In this document: one piece after another, positions 35,964 through 43,931 of the stretch
Layout of the letters: the number at the start of each line of letters is the position of its first letter
How positions within the stretch are numbered: position 1 is the stretch's first letter
NCBI GenBank assembly: GCA_003153315.1
Contig: PLYA01000036.1
Coordinates: forward strand, 80,638 to 144,637
DNA from: Bacteroidota bacterium
GTDB lineage: Bacteria; Bacteroidota; Bacteroidia; B-17B0; Aurantibacillaceae
Reading direction: 5' to 3'
Length of the DNA: 64,000 bases
Position numbers and translations under genes: made by a program
Notes under the pieces: generated by a model
Databases searched by the model: none
Seen by the model: the letters and a program-made list of their open reading frames with translations, nothing else
What the model was told of the DNA's origin: nothing

Positions 35964-36365
35964 TTATTTTATCATTACGCCTTTTTTGTTCAGAAAAGGA
36001 ATGGTTATAAAATTGTTTTCCTGTATGCTTTCGGGTAAGAATACAAACTTTTTATCGTAAATAGTTTTACCTACATAAAAGCTAACCCAAAACTCATTGG
36101 CCAAACCAAACAGGTCTTCCATAATGGGTTCTATTTTGCTGTATGCATGCGGCTCTACTTTTTCTATAAAATGACGAAGGGTAGATGTTTTCAAATTTCG
36201 GTTATCAATCTCGCCATAACCTTTAGAGCTAACCAATACGTTCTCTAACGAATTGTTTTTAAGATTCACCAAATACACCATCCATCCGTTTTGGTCTTCT
36301 ACCATTTCAGGAACCACCGCCACCGCCACATCTTCTGCCTGATGAATTAACTCTTCTGCTTTCAT
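35964..36365 (-). CDS. Conserved Bacteroidota hypothetical protein
   Basis: A 133-residue cytoplasmic protein with no signal or membrane segment. The pattern DQNGWMVYLVNLKNNSLENVLVSSKGYGEIDNRNLKTSTLRHFIEK and a beta-rich end (FWVSFYVGKTIYDKKFVFLP) corresponds to a small conserved family that I have seen in Bacteroidota genomes, sometimes mislabelled as a phenylalanyl-tRNA synthetase subunit. It has no catalytic motif. Because it precedes the exonuclease gene by only 2 bases it may work with it. Upstream of it lies the long repeat-bearing gap. Confidence 0.75.
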   Translation of the reverse strand: MKAEELIHQAEDVAVAVVPEMVEDQNGWMVYLVNLKNNSLENVLVSSKGYGEIDNRNLKTSTLRHFIEKVEPHAYSKIEPIMEDLFGLANEFWVSFYVGKTIYDKKFVFLPESIQENNFITIPFLNKKGVMIK

Positions 36366-36424
36366 CTTACAAATGTAAAGTTTAATTCATAAAACGTATG
36401 CATGCAGATAAGTTAATCTCTCAT

Positions 36425-36575
36425 GTCATCCTGAGCTTGTCGAAGGAGGGCGTTCCGGCGCGCTCGCACACTGAGCCTGTCGAAGTGCGCCGTCGGGCTT
36501 TCCGCTCCAAGCTTTGCCGATTACGGACAAAGGCTTTCCACTGCAAATGCTTTAGCATTCAGCGAAGCCAAGCTA
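36425..36575. repeat. Composite GC-rich interspersed repeat (TGAGCTTGTCGAAGG type)
   Basis: Contains GTCATCCTGAGCTTGTCGAAGGA followed by CACTGAGCCTGTCGAAGTG, the latter with CAC/GTG and CTTCGACA-type complementarity, then a tract with several short inverted repeats (GGCTTTCC, AAATGCTTTAGCATT). The base composition is clearly GC-richer than flanking DNA. Related TGAGC-TGTCGAAG repeats are, as I recall, common in Bacteroidota. It opens the 592-bp gap before the gene at 36958; array D follows 33 bp later. Confidence 0.65.
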
Positions 36576-36607
36576 AAAACTAAAACAATGAGCTAACCCC
36601 TAATGCT

Positions 36608-36859
36608 CGTACACAACCATTTCTCCCATGTAAGAAAGCATTTCGCTATTGCATGCAATGTTTTCTCTCATGTACAGGATGTTTTCTCGTGTGTAAGAGA
36701 GAGTTTCTCTCGTGTAAGCAATCATTTCTCGTATGTACAGGATGTTTTCTCTCATGTAAGAAAGAGTTTCTCGTATGTACAGAATGATTTCTCGTGTGCG
36801 AGATAGCATTTCTCTCGTGTAAGAAAGCATTTTTCTTGTGTACAGATGCACTTTTTGGG
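36608..36859. repeat. Array D: degenerate 21-bp tandem repeat
   Basis: Twelve consecutive 21-bp units (36608, 36629 ... 36839). Each starts TGTA (or CGTA/TGCA/TGCG), has a variable middle and ends near TTTCTC. Across unit borders this forms the dyad TTTCTYNTGTAAGAAA; the strongest is TCTCG-TGTG-CGAGA at 36790-36803. The minus strand is open throughout and would encode heptads such as LSYTREM, but no signal or start context supports translation. The rest of the gap (36860-36957) holds the candidate TGGCAC promoter. Confidence 0.92.
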
Positions 36860-36914
36860 TTTCTACTCTTAATATCTGTTAAAAACGCCCTGTTTTAGCC
36901 ACTTTCCAAAATTC

Positions 36915-36930
36915 TGGCACACTTTTTGGT
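36915..36930 (+). promoter_or_regulatory. Candidate -24/-12 (sigma-54-like) promoter
   Basis: TGGCACACTTTTTGGT agrees with TGGCACRNNNNTTGCW at all defined positions except the second-to-last (G for C). It would place transcription start near 36942, 16 bases before the ATG. GGCACA-TTTT also precedes 53211 and 27671. Tentative. Confidence 0.3.
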
Positions 36931-36957
36931 TCATGTATAGTAATAAAAATTAAAGTC

Positions 36958-37911
36958 ATGAATCAACGTCAAACCAACAATGTTAGCATGTACGACAGCG
37001 TCGTAACTAACCTAAACCAAAACGCTACTATATATAGTAGTAACGCTCCTTTCTCTACCGTTGTAACCAATTATAAGAATGCGGTTACGGGGCTTAGCTC
37101 GCTGCAGACGGGGCAAATCAATCATAGCCAAGGTATAACCGTAACTAAGGAACAGGCAAAAACCAATTTGATAAAGTTAACCATAGACCACGCCACAGCA
37201 GGACGTGCTTATGCAGCGGTAGCAGGCAATGCAGCCTTAAAACAAAACCTGAAGGTAACGGCAAGTGATTTAAATAAACTACAAGATGCACAACTTGCAC
37301 CCGCTTGTCAGGATATATATAATATGGTATCGCCTATAATAGGTAGTCTTAGTGGCTATGGTGTTACGGCTGCTACGCTGCTTAGTTTTCAGGGTGCGAT
37401 AGGAACTTTTATGCCTTTGGTGGGGCAACCCAAAAATGCGCGAAGCACTGCCAAAGCCTTTACTATTGCCATTGCGCAACAAATACATAACATACAAACT
37501 ATTTTAGAAGAGCAGTTAGATTTGTTGATGAGGCAATATAAAATTACCAATCAAACGTTTCATGATGCTTATATGCTCGACCGCAAAATAGGTGGCAAAC
37601 ACAAACGCACTACCGTAACCATAAAAGGCATCATTACCAATGCGCAAAACCAACCCGTTAAAAAAGCGCATGTAAAATTGCTAAGTACTACACGCAAAAC
37701 AAAAATTACCAAAGCCGATGGCAAGTACGAATTTGGACGCATGCACCCGGGCAGCTTTACCATACAGGTAATTGCCAAAGGTTATGCCACACAAACCAAA
37801 ACCGTTACGCAAAGCACACCGGGCAATGTTACTATTAATATTAGTTTAGTTGCGGGAACTAATACAGGTGGCGGAACAACAACCAACAATACAACTGTTA
37901 GCGGGCAGTAG
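36958..37911 (+). CDS. Orphan helical protein with C-terminal carboxypeptidase-regulatory-like domain
   Basis: A 317-residue protein without a signal peptide. Residues about 1-200 look helical and rich in Ala, Asn, Gln and Thr (NVSMYDSVVTNLNQNATIYSS, AGRAYAAVAGNAALKQNLKVT, LDLLMRQYKITNQTFHDAYMLDRKIGG). Residues about 217-300 form a CarboxypepD_reg-like beta-sandwich (TIKGIITNAQNQPVKKAHVKLL, KADGKYEFGRMHPGSFTIQVIAKGY). The tail is Thr/Gly/Asn-rich. From memory, Bacteroidota genomes carry many copies of a similar architecture (MYDSV... plus a terminal regulatory-like domain), but I cannot verify it. It stands downstream of array D, like the orphan at 8595. Function unknown. Confidence 0.8.
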   Translation: MNQRQTNNVSMYDSVVTNLNQNATIYSSNAPFSTVVTNYKNAVTGLSSLQTGQINHSQGITVTKEQAKTNLIKLTIDHATAGRAYAAVAGNAALKQNLKVTASDLNKLQDAQLAPACQDIYNMVSPIIGSLSGYGVTAATLLSFQGAIGTFMPLVGQPKNARSTAKAFTIAIAQQIHNIQTILEEQLDLLMRQYKITNQTFHDAYMLDRKIGGKHKRTTVTIKGIITNAQNQPVKKAHVKLLSTTRKTKITKADGKYEFGRMHPGSFTIQVIAKGYATQTKTVTQSTPGNVTINISLVAGTNTGGGTTTNNTTVSGQ

Positions 37912-37937
37912 AAATAATAATTAATTCTTTGATTTGT

Positions 37938-38372
37938 ATGAAGAAGTCAATTGTTTTTATCAGTATGCTTTTAAGCTTTTACCTCAATTTAAAAAGCCAA
38001 GACACCTTATATGTAAGCTGCGATTCAACAATATCTGCAATCTATAAAAGACATGAGAGTGCTAAATATTTCATGAAAGGCGAAAGAATAAATAAAAAGC
38101 AATTATTTCAATATCTTAGCAGATACCAAGAATCTAAAGCAGAACTAGATAAATATAACAAGATAAACAGAAAACATGCAATAATGTTAGGAAGCGCAAC
38201 CGGAGCTTTAATTATAATAGGTGCAATTAGTGGGCCTGCTGTTGCCATAGTAATGCCCATTGCTTTGATAGGTTGGTTTTTTGTTGACCTAAATAGTTTA
38301 ATGAAGCTTTCAGCGAATAGCAGTCATTTAAAAGATAGTATTATTTTATACAATAAAAGGCGATGTAGTTAA
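37938..38372 (+). CDS. Hypothetical membrane protein
   Basis: A 144-residue protein with signal or anchor MKKSIVFISMLLSFYLNLKSQ, so probably exported, and a second hydrophobic stretch IMLGSATGALIIIGAISGPAVAIVMPIALIGWFFVDL that could cross the membrane twice as a hairpin. Between them lies a charged helix (KHESAKYFMKGERINKKQLFQYLSRYQESKAELDKYNK). I use ATG 37938 because the TTG at 37929 adds only residues ahead of a typical signal. No family recognised. It sits 26 bases after the preceding orphan gene and 15 before the T9SS-tail gene, so the three may form a small operon. Confidence 0.6.
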   Translation: MKKSIVFISMLLSFYLNLKSQDTLYVSCDSTISAIYKRHESAKYFMKGERINKKQLFQYLSRYQESKAELDKYNKINRKHAIMLGSATGALIIIGAISGPAVAIVMPIALIGWFFVDLNSLMKLSANSSHLKDSIILYNKRRCS

Positions 38373-38387
38373 TTAAATCGAAAACGA

Positions 38388-38714
38388 ATGAAAACAATAA
38401 CGCTTTTCCTTTTCTTGACATTTCAGAACTTAGATTCTAATCAGATAATTATACCCGCCGAGTTTTCTCCTAATGGAGATAATATGGAGGATTCTTTTAT
38501 TATAAAGGCTAGCAATGTAACGAACTTTAATTGCGAAATATTTAATAGATGGGGTGAGTTAATTTACAAATGGTCTGATATAAACTCGGGTTGGGATGGA
38601 AAGAATAAGAAGGGTAAAATTTGTTCTAATGGCACGTATTATTATTTGCTTTCTTGTATAGACAAAACTGGGAATCCAATTTCTAAACAGGGCTATGTTC
38701 GATTAATTAAATAG
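38388..38714 (+). CDS. Stand-alone type B T9SS sorting domain (CHU_C)
   Basis: A 108-residue protein consisting of a signal peptide (MKTITLFLFLTFQNL) and nothing but a type B C-terminal sorting domain: PAEFSPNGDNMEDSFIIKAS, IFNRWGELIYKW, GWDGKNKKGKICSNGTYYYLL and YVRLIK. Normally this domain ends a large cargo protein such as the 1589-residue adhesin in this window. A free copy could be a decayed cargo, a small surface protein or a partner-attached tag. The signal is short but hydrophobic. It lies 15 bases downstream of the hypothetical at 37938. Confidence 0.8.
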   Translation: MKTITLFLFLTFQNLDSNQIIIPAEFSPNGDNMEDSFIIKASNVTNFNCEIFNRWGELIYKWSDINSGWDGKNKKGKICSNGTYYYLLSCIDKTGNPISKQGYVRLIK

Positions 38715-38800
38715 CCTCACTCTCACAAATCTATAATCCCTGCATAATCAATTTGTTTAAACAAACTCGTAACAATTTTATTTTTATGCGCGCTTGTCTA

Positions 38801-38808
38801 TATTTTTG
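38801..38808 (+). promoter_or_regulatory. -7 box TATTTTTG, leaderless position
   Basis: TANNTTTG box 4 bases before the ATG at 38813. Confidence 0.5.
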
Positions 38809-38812
38809 ATGA

Positions 38813-41128
38813 ATGATTACTGATACCGAAGAGAACAATCCTGCGCTGCTGGCTTCCAGGTTTATTAACCATACATACAAGCATATTTTTCTTACAGGCA
38901 AGGCAGGCACAGGCAAAACTACTTTCTTAAAACACATTGTAGGGCACACGCATAAAAAAGCCATCATCGTGGCCCCTACCGGCATTGCCGCTATTAACGC
39001 GGGTGGTGTAACTATTCACTCCTTGTTTCAATTGCCTTTTGGGGCTTATGTTCCCACCAATCAAATAAATACTGCCCAACATGTAAGCTTAAAAATAAAC
39101 GACCCGGGTTCTGTCATCAAGAATTTACAGATGCACGAAAGCAAACGCAAACTATTGCGCGAACTCGAGCTTTTAATTATTGATGAAGTAAGTATGTTGC
39201 GTGCCGATTTGCTGGATGCTATGGACATGGTGTTGCGTTATGTGCGTCGTAAACAAAGTCCGTTCGGGGGCGTGCAGATTTTGTTTATAGGAGATTTGTT
39301 GCAGCTTCCACCTGTTATAAAAAACGAAGAGTGGGAGTTTTTAAAAGCATTTTACAAGAGCATTTATTTTTTTGATGCACAGGTTCTTCAAAAAGAAAAG
39401 CCTGTGTACATCGAGTTGGATAAAATCTATCGTCAGGCAGATGACACCTTTATTTCTTTACTCAACAATCTACGCAACAACCAAATTACCGAGGATGATA
39501 TTGAATTATTAAACAAGTATTATCAGCCCAATTTTAAACCCAAGGCAGATGCCAATTACATTACCTTAACCACACACAACTACAAAGCACTTGAGTTAAA
39601 TAAAACTTTTTTGCAGGAACTAAAAAGTAAATCATTCTTCTTCGAAGCCTTGATAGAAGACGATTTTAGCGAGCATGCGTATCCCATAGAGAAAACTTTA
39701 GAATTGAAAAAGGGTGCACAAGTTATGTTTGTAAAGAATGATGCTACGGGTGCGCAACGTTTTTTTAATGGCAAGATTGGTGTTGTTTCTTTTATAGATA
39801 AAGATGATATTGAAGTTCAATTTGAGGATAACACAAAACTATTTCTCGAAAAATACACTTGGGAAAACATAAAGTATAAACTGAATGAAACCACCAACGA
39901 AATTGAGGAACAAACCGTTGGTACCTTTACGCAATACCCTGTAAAACTTGCCTGGGCAATAACCGTGCATAAAAGTCAGGGCTTAACATTTGATAAAGCC
40001 ATTATAGATATTGGCGCAGCCTTTGCACCCGGACAAGCGTATGTGGCTTTATCGCGGTTACGTTCTTTGCAAGGTTTGGTGCTTACTTCCGAAATAAGAT
40101 ATAACGGTATTAAAGAAAACAGTATTGTTACCGGATTCTCTAAAACAAAAACAGAGCAGGAAAACTTAAACGATTTAATTAAAAAAGAAGGGTTGGTTTT
40201 TTTAAAGAATTATTTGTTGCAGTGTTTCGATTTTGGTGTACTTGCTTATAGCCTAAAAGAACATGTGGAAAGTTATAGTAAAGACGAGAAGAAATCTTTC
40301 AAACAAAAACAATACCCTTGGGCAGCGGCATTAAAAAAAGAGTTGGATACTGTGAAGCCACATGCCGATAAGTTTCTGTATCAGTTATCAAATATCATAG
40401 ATAATGAGGAAACAGATTACTTAGAAACCCTTAAAGGAAGGGTGTTTTCAGCTAAGGAATATTTTTTGCCTGTACTTAAAGATTGTTCTAAGAATATCTT
40501 TAATCAAATCGAAAAGATAAAATCAGAGAAAAAGATTAAAACCTACTTCAATGAATTGCTCGAGTTGGAAACGCAGTTTTACGAACAAACAAAGCTCATC
40601 AGCAAAGCTGAATTATTAGCCAATGCTTTTTTGCATAATAAAGAATTTACCAAAGAGGATTTAAATAGTATTATAAACGACAAAGCAAGAGTAGAACAAA
40701 TTAATCGTGCGTTTACAAAACCCGAAAAAGAAACTAAAGAGGAAGTTCATTATGAAGTAGAAAAACCTACTGAGAAAAAATCAGTCAGGAAAGCAAAAGA
40801 AAAAAGGAGCACAATAAAAAAAGAAAAGACTGATACTAAAAAGGAGTCCTTTTTTTTATTTACACAAGGTAAGACTATCCCTGAGATTGCAATTGCCAGA
40901 AAAATGGCAAACAGTACCATAGAAGGGCATTTGGCTTATTATGCAGCCAAAGGAGAATTGGATGTTACAAGTATAGTTTCCGAAAAAAGAATTGAAGAGA
41001 TTGTTTCAGCCGCTAAGAGTTTAGATACATTTTTGATAAACCCCATCAAACAATCTTTAGGTGCTGATTATAGTTATGGAGAGATTAAATTGGCTCTTGC
41101 TTCTTACTTAGCAAGAGAGGGTAATTAA
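38813..41128 (+). CDS. PIF1-like DNA helicase with C-terminal HTH
   Basis: A 771-residue protein. Residues about 15-420 are a superfamily 1B helicase of the PIF1/RecD2 type: Walker A TGKAGTGKTTFL, PTGIAAINAGGVTIHSLF, Walker B LLIIDEVSMLRADLLDAMD, FIGDLLQLPPV and VTVHKSQG-like AITVHKSQGLTFDKAIID, YVALSRLRSL. The C-terminus has a basic linker rich in Lys/Glu (about 640-690) and a helix-turn-helix segment (GKTIPEIAIARKMANSTIEGHLAYYAAKGELD) seen in RecQ C-terminal/HTH_40 proteins. PIF1 helicases resolve structured DNA such as G-quadruplexes. It overlaps the convergent lipB stop by 4 bases. Confidence 0.88.
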   Translation: MITDTEENNPALLASRFINHTYKHIFLTGKAGTGKTTFLKHIVGHTHKKAIIVAPTGIAAINAGGVTIHSLFQLPFGAYVPTNQINTAQHVSLKINDPGSVIKNLQMHESKRKLLRELELLIIDEVSMLRADLLDAMDMVLRYVRRKQSPFGGVQILFIGDLLQLPPVIKNEEWEFLKAFYKSIYFFDAQVLQKEKPVYIELDKIYRQADDTFISLLNNLRNNQITEDDIELLNKYYQPNFKPKADANYITLTTHNYKALELNKTFLQELKSKSFFFEALIEDDFSEHAYPIEKTLELKKGAQVMFVKNDATGAQRFFNGKIGVVSFIDKDDIEVQFEDNTKLFLEKYTWENIKYKLNETTNEIEEQTVGTFTQYPVKLAWAITVHKSQGLTFDKAIIDIGAAFAPGQAYVALSRLRSLQGLVLTSEIRYNGIKENSIVTGFSKTKTEQENLNDLIKKEGLVFLKNYLLQCFDFGVLAYSLKEHVESYSKDEKKSFKQKQYPWAAALKKELDTVKPHADKFLYQLSNIIDNEETDYLETLKGRVFSAKEYFLPVLKDCSKNIFNQIEKIKSEKKIKTYFNELLELETQFYEQTKLISKAELLANAFLHNKEFTKEDLNSIINDKARVEQINRAFTKPEKETKEEVHYEVEKPTEKKSVRKAKEKRSTIKKEKTDTKKESFFLFTQGKTIPEIAIARKMANSTIEGHLAYYAAKGELDVTSIVSEKRIEEIVSAAKSLDTFLINPIKQSLGADYSYGEIKLALASYLAREGN

Positions 41129-41841
41129 ATTTTTTCCAGTTCACATTCAAATATTTTAGCAAAATATTTTTTAAATCTTTGCTTTACCTCTTCCATATCA
41201 ACCTTTCTACCTAATTCTTTTTCAAGAGAAGTAACCGCTTTATCTGTAATACCACAAGGTACAATGTGCTGGAAATAGCTCATATCGTTATTGATATTAA
41301 AAGCCAAACCATGCTTAGTAACCCATCTACTGCAATGCACACCAATAGCACAAATCTTACGGGCATTTTTTGTATCAGTATCTAACCAAACGCCGGTTTC
41401 TCCATTGCTACGCCCAGCAATAATATTATACTCAGCTAAGGTTTTAATAACCGTTTCTTCCAGCAAGCGCAAATATTTATGTATATCAGTAAAGAAGTTC
41501 TCTAAATCCAAAATAGGGTACACCACTATTTGTCCGGGCCCGTGATAGGTAATATCTCCACCCCTGTTTATTTTATAGTAGGTAGCGTTTATGCTTTTTA
41601 AAAATATATCCGATATAAGTAGGTTGTTTTCATCGCCGCTTTTACCAAGCGTATACACGTGTGGGTGTTCTACAAATAAAAGGTAATTATTGGTTAGCTG
41701 CTGCTCTGCTTCAGGTAAAGCACGGTTGCTTACTTTTTGAGCAACAATACTTTGTTGCAACTCTTCCTGATAATCCCAACAGGTTTTATAATCAACTAAT
41801 CCTAAATCTCTATAAAAAACCCGTTTGTTTTTTTCGGGCAT
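41125..41841 (-). CDS. lipB: Octanoyl-[acyl-carrier] : protein transferase
   Basis: A 238-residue cytoplasmic enzyme that moves octanoate from ACP to the E2 or GcvH lipoyl domains, the first step in endogenous lipoate synthesis. Signatures are LFVEHPHVYTLGKSG, RGGDITYHGPGQIVVYPILDL, the catalytic Lys in TKHGLAFNIN and the Cys in HIVPCGITDKAVTSLEKELG. Length is within the family range with a slightly extended N-terminus. It converges with the helicase and lies 3 bases downstream of the hypothetical gene at 41845 on the same strand. Confidence 0.95.
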   Translation of the reverse strand: MPEKNKRVFYRDLGLVDYKTCWDYQEELQQSIVAQKVSNRALPEAEQQLTNNYLLFVEHPHVYTLGKSGDENNLLISDIFLKSINATYYKINRGGDITYHGPGQIVVYPILDLENFFTDIHKYLRLLEETVIKTLAEYNIIAGRSNGETGVWLDTDTKNARKICAIGVHCSRWVTKHGLAFNINNDMSYFQHIVPCGITDKAVTSLEKELGRKVDMEEVKQRFKKYFAKIFECELEKI

Positions 41842-41844
41842 GGT

Positions 41845-42279
41845 TTAGTCGTCGGTAGGTTCAGGAGCTTTTTTAAACCCTGCCTTCTTTGGCTTTATTT
41901 TTTTAGGCCAGATAATGTTTATCAATTGATTATCTTTTGTGATAAGCGTTTTACTGATTCCATTATTAATACTTATGTCTTTTATATCGCTTTTCCAAAC
42001 ACGTTGAACTTGGTCATACGTTCCATCATCTAACATAATATAAAAAATTTCTACTTTATGTTCTTTCACAATAGCTTTTCCCTGAAAACACTCAGCATTG
42101 GAACCTGTACGAAAAGTTATAATCACATCTGAATAACTTCCGTCTGCAATATCTTCCGCACCACGTTCATCAAATTTTTGCGCCCATTTGTTGTAACAAT
42201 TTAATTCGACCTTAGCGGTTTCTTGCGCTTTTATATTTATTGAAACAACAAACAGTAAAAGGATAATTATTTTTTGCAT
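41845..42279 (-). CDS. Hypothetical periplasmic protein
   Basis: A 144-residue protein with signal MQKIIILLLFVVSINIKAQ. The mature part is about 125 residues, beta-rich, with VELNCYNKWAQKFDERGAEDIADGSYSDVIITFRTGSNAECFQGKAIV and two Cys (CYNKW and ECFQG) that may pair; the tail is Lys/Pro-rich (WPKKIKPKKAGFKKAPEP). It resembles small Bacteroidota exported proteins of unknown function and carries no enzyme motif. It precedes lipB by 3 bases, so both are probably on one transcript. Confidence 0.7.
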   Translation of the reverse strand: MQKIIILLLFVVSINIKAQETAKVELNCYNKWAQKFDERGAEDIADGSYSDVIITFRTGSNAECFQGKAIVKEHKVEIFYIMLDDGTYDQVQRVWKSDIKDISINNGISKTLITKDNQLINIIWPKKIKPKKAGFKKAPEPTDD

Positions 42280-42375
42280 ATTACTTTATTTTATTTAAAA
42301 ATATAAATCTCGCCCTTAACTTTTTGCTAAATTTATATCCGTTAAAAGTAAAAAATATTTCTTAATACAGAACTT

Positions 42376-43917
42376 ATGCTGGTTAAAGTTTATGGTTGTG
42401 CCGTTTACGGAATTTTAGCTACAAAGGTTACTGTAGAGGTAAATATTGTTCCAGGCGTAAATTTTTATTTGGTTGGATTGCCGGATAACGCCGTAAAAGA
42501 GAGCCATCAGCGTATTGATGCTGCTTTAAAAAACAATGGATATAAAATACCTGGGAAACAAATTACAGTTAATATGGCTCCGGCTGATATTAAGAAAGAA
42601 GGCTCTTCGTATGATTTAACGCTGGCTATTGGCATACTTGCTGCCTCGGAACAGATAAAAACCGAACTTTTAGAAGACTATGTAATAATGGGAGAGTTGG
42701 CTTTGGACGGATATATTCGTCCTATAAAGGGCGTATTACCTATTGCTATAAAAGCTAAAGAAGAAGGGTTTAAAGGTATAATTGTGCCTGCCGAAAATGC
42801 CCCCGAGGCATCTGTTGTTGACGGATTAGAAGTTTATTCCGCCAGGCAAATAAAAGATGTAATTAGTTTTTTTAATGGTGATGCTTCTGCTTTGGAAAAA
42901 CTTGATTTTAATATCGAGAAGCTTTTCAATCTCGATGAAACTCTTGATATTCCTGATTTCTCAGATGTGCGCGGACAAGAAAATATTAAACGAGCTTTTG
43001 AAATTGCCGCCTCGGGTGGACATAATGTTTTATTAATCGGTCCACCGGGTGCAGGAAAGACAATGCTTTCTAAAAGACTTCCCTCTATTTTACCCCCACT
43101 TACTTTGAATGAGGCTCTGGAAACGACTAAGATTCATAGTGTAACCGGTCGGCTTAATAAGGGTGGTGGTCTTATTGTAGAAAGACCCTTCAGAAACCCT
43201 CATCACACAATTTCTGATGTAGCACTTGTTGGTGGAGGGGTTAATCCACAACCAGGAGAAATTTCTTTGGCACACAATGGGGTTTTATTTTTAGACGAAT
43301 TACCGGAGTTCAAACGAACTGTCTTAGAGGTAATGCGACAACCCATGGAAGATAGAAGTGTTATTATATCCCGTGCAAAATTTTCTGTAGAATACCCTGC
43401 TAGCTTTATGTTGATTGCTTCAATGAATCCCTGTCCTTGTGGGTTTTACAATCATCCGGAAAAGGATTGTGTATGCGCCCCCGGCGTGGTGCAAAAATAC
43501 CTCAACAGGGTTTCGGGACCTTTGTTAGATAGAATTGATATCCATATTGAGGTTACACCTGTTCCTTTTAGTGAGCTTAGCAAACAAAGAAATGCTGAAA
43601 AAAGCACAGATATAAGAATACGTGTTGTTGCGGCAAGAGAAATACAGAGGAAACGTTTTGAAAACCATAAGGGAATTTACTCTAACTCGCAAATGACTAC
43701 CAAAATGCTTCAAACCTTTTGTGAATTAGACGAAACCTGCAAAAACTTATTAAAGAATGCTATGGAGCGCTTAGGTTTATCAGCACGTGCTTACGACAGA
43801 ATACTAAAAGTTAGTCGCACTATTGCAGATTTAGATAACGAAGAAAACATACTTCCTAATCACATTGCAGAAGCCATACAGTACAGAAGTTTAGACAGAG
43901 AGAGTTGGGCGGGCTAA
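42376..43917 (+). CDS. YifB/ComM-family Mg-chelatase-like AAA ATPase
   Basis: A 513-residue cytoplasmic ATPase. An N-terminal ChlI-like domain (LVKVYGCAVYGILATKVTVEVNIVPGVNFYLVGLPDNAVKESHQRI) precedes the AAA core: Walker A GPPGAGKTMLSKRLPSILP, Walker B LFLDELPEF, sensor FMLIASMNPCPCGFYNHPEKDC with its Cys cluster and the C-terminal SARAYDRILKVSRTIADL helix. The ComM homologue in natural transformation drives branch migration of incoming DNA; in Bacteroidota the role is inferred from that family only. It stands alone between the divergent 41845 gene and the convergent NHL gene. Confidence 0.95.
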   Translation: MLVKVYGCAVYGILATKVTVEVNIVPGVNFYLVGLPDNAVKESHQRIDAALKNNGYKIPGKQITVNMAPADIKKEGSSYDLTLAIGILAASEQIKTELLEDYVIMGELALDGYIRPIKGVLPIAIKAKEEGFKGIIVPAENAPEASVVDGLEVYSARQIKDVISFFNGDASALEKLDFNIEKLFNLDETLDIPDFSDVRGQENIKRAFEIAASGGHNVLLIGPPGAGKTMLSKRLPSILPPLTLNEALETTKIHSVTGRLNKGGGLIVERPFRNPHHTISDVALVGGGVNPQPGEISLAHNGVLFLDELPEFKRTVLEVMRQPMEDRSVIISRAKFSVEYPASFMLIASMNPCPCGFYNHPEKDCVCAPGVVQKYLNRVSGPLLDRIDIHIEVTPVPFSELSKQRNAEKSTDIRIRVVAAREIQRKRFENHKGIYSNSQMTTKMLQTFCELDETCKNLLKNAMERLGLSARAYDRILKVSRTIADLDNEENILPNHIAEAIQYRSLDRESWAG

Positions 43918-43931
43918 AAGAAAATTATTGA

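Noticed and set aside
36600-36851. An 83-codon minus-strand open frame over array D
   Set aside because: It consists only of the 21-bp repeat read as heptads, with no promoter, signal or homology, and arrays A, C and F of the same type are not open. Treated as a consequence of the period.
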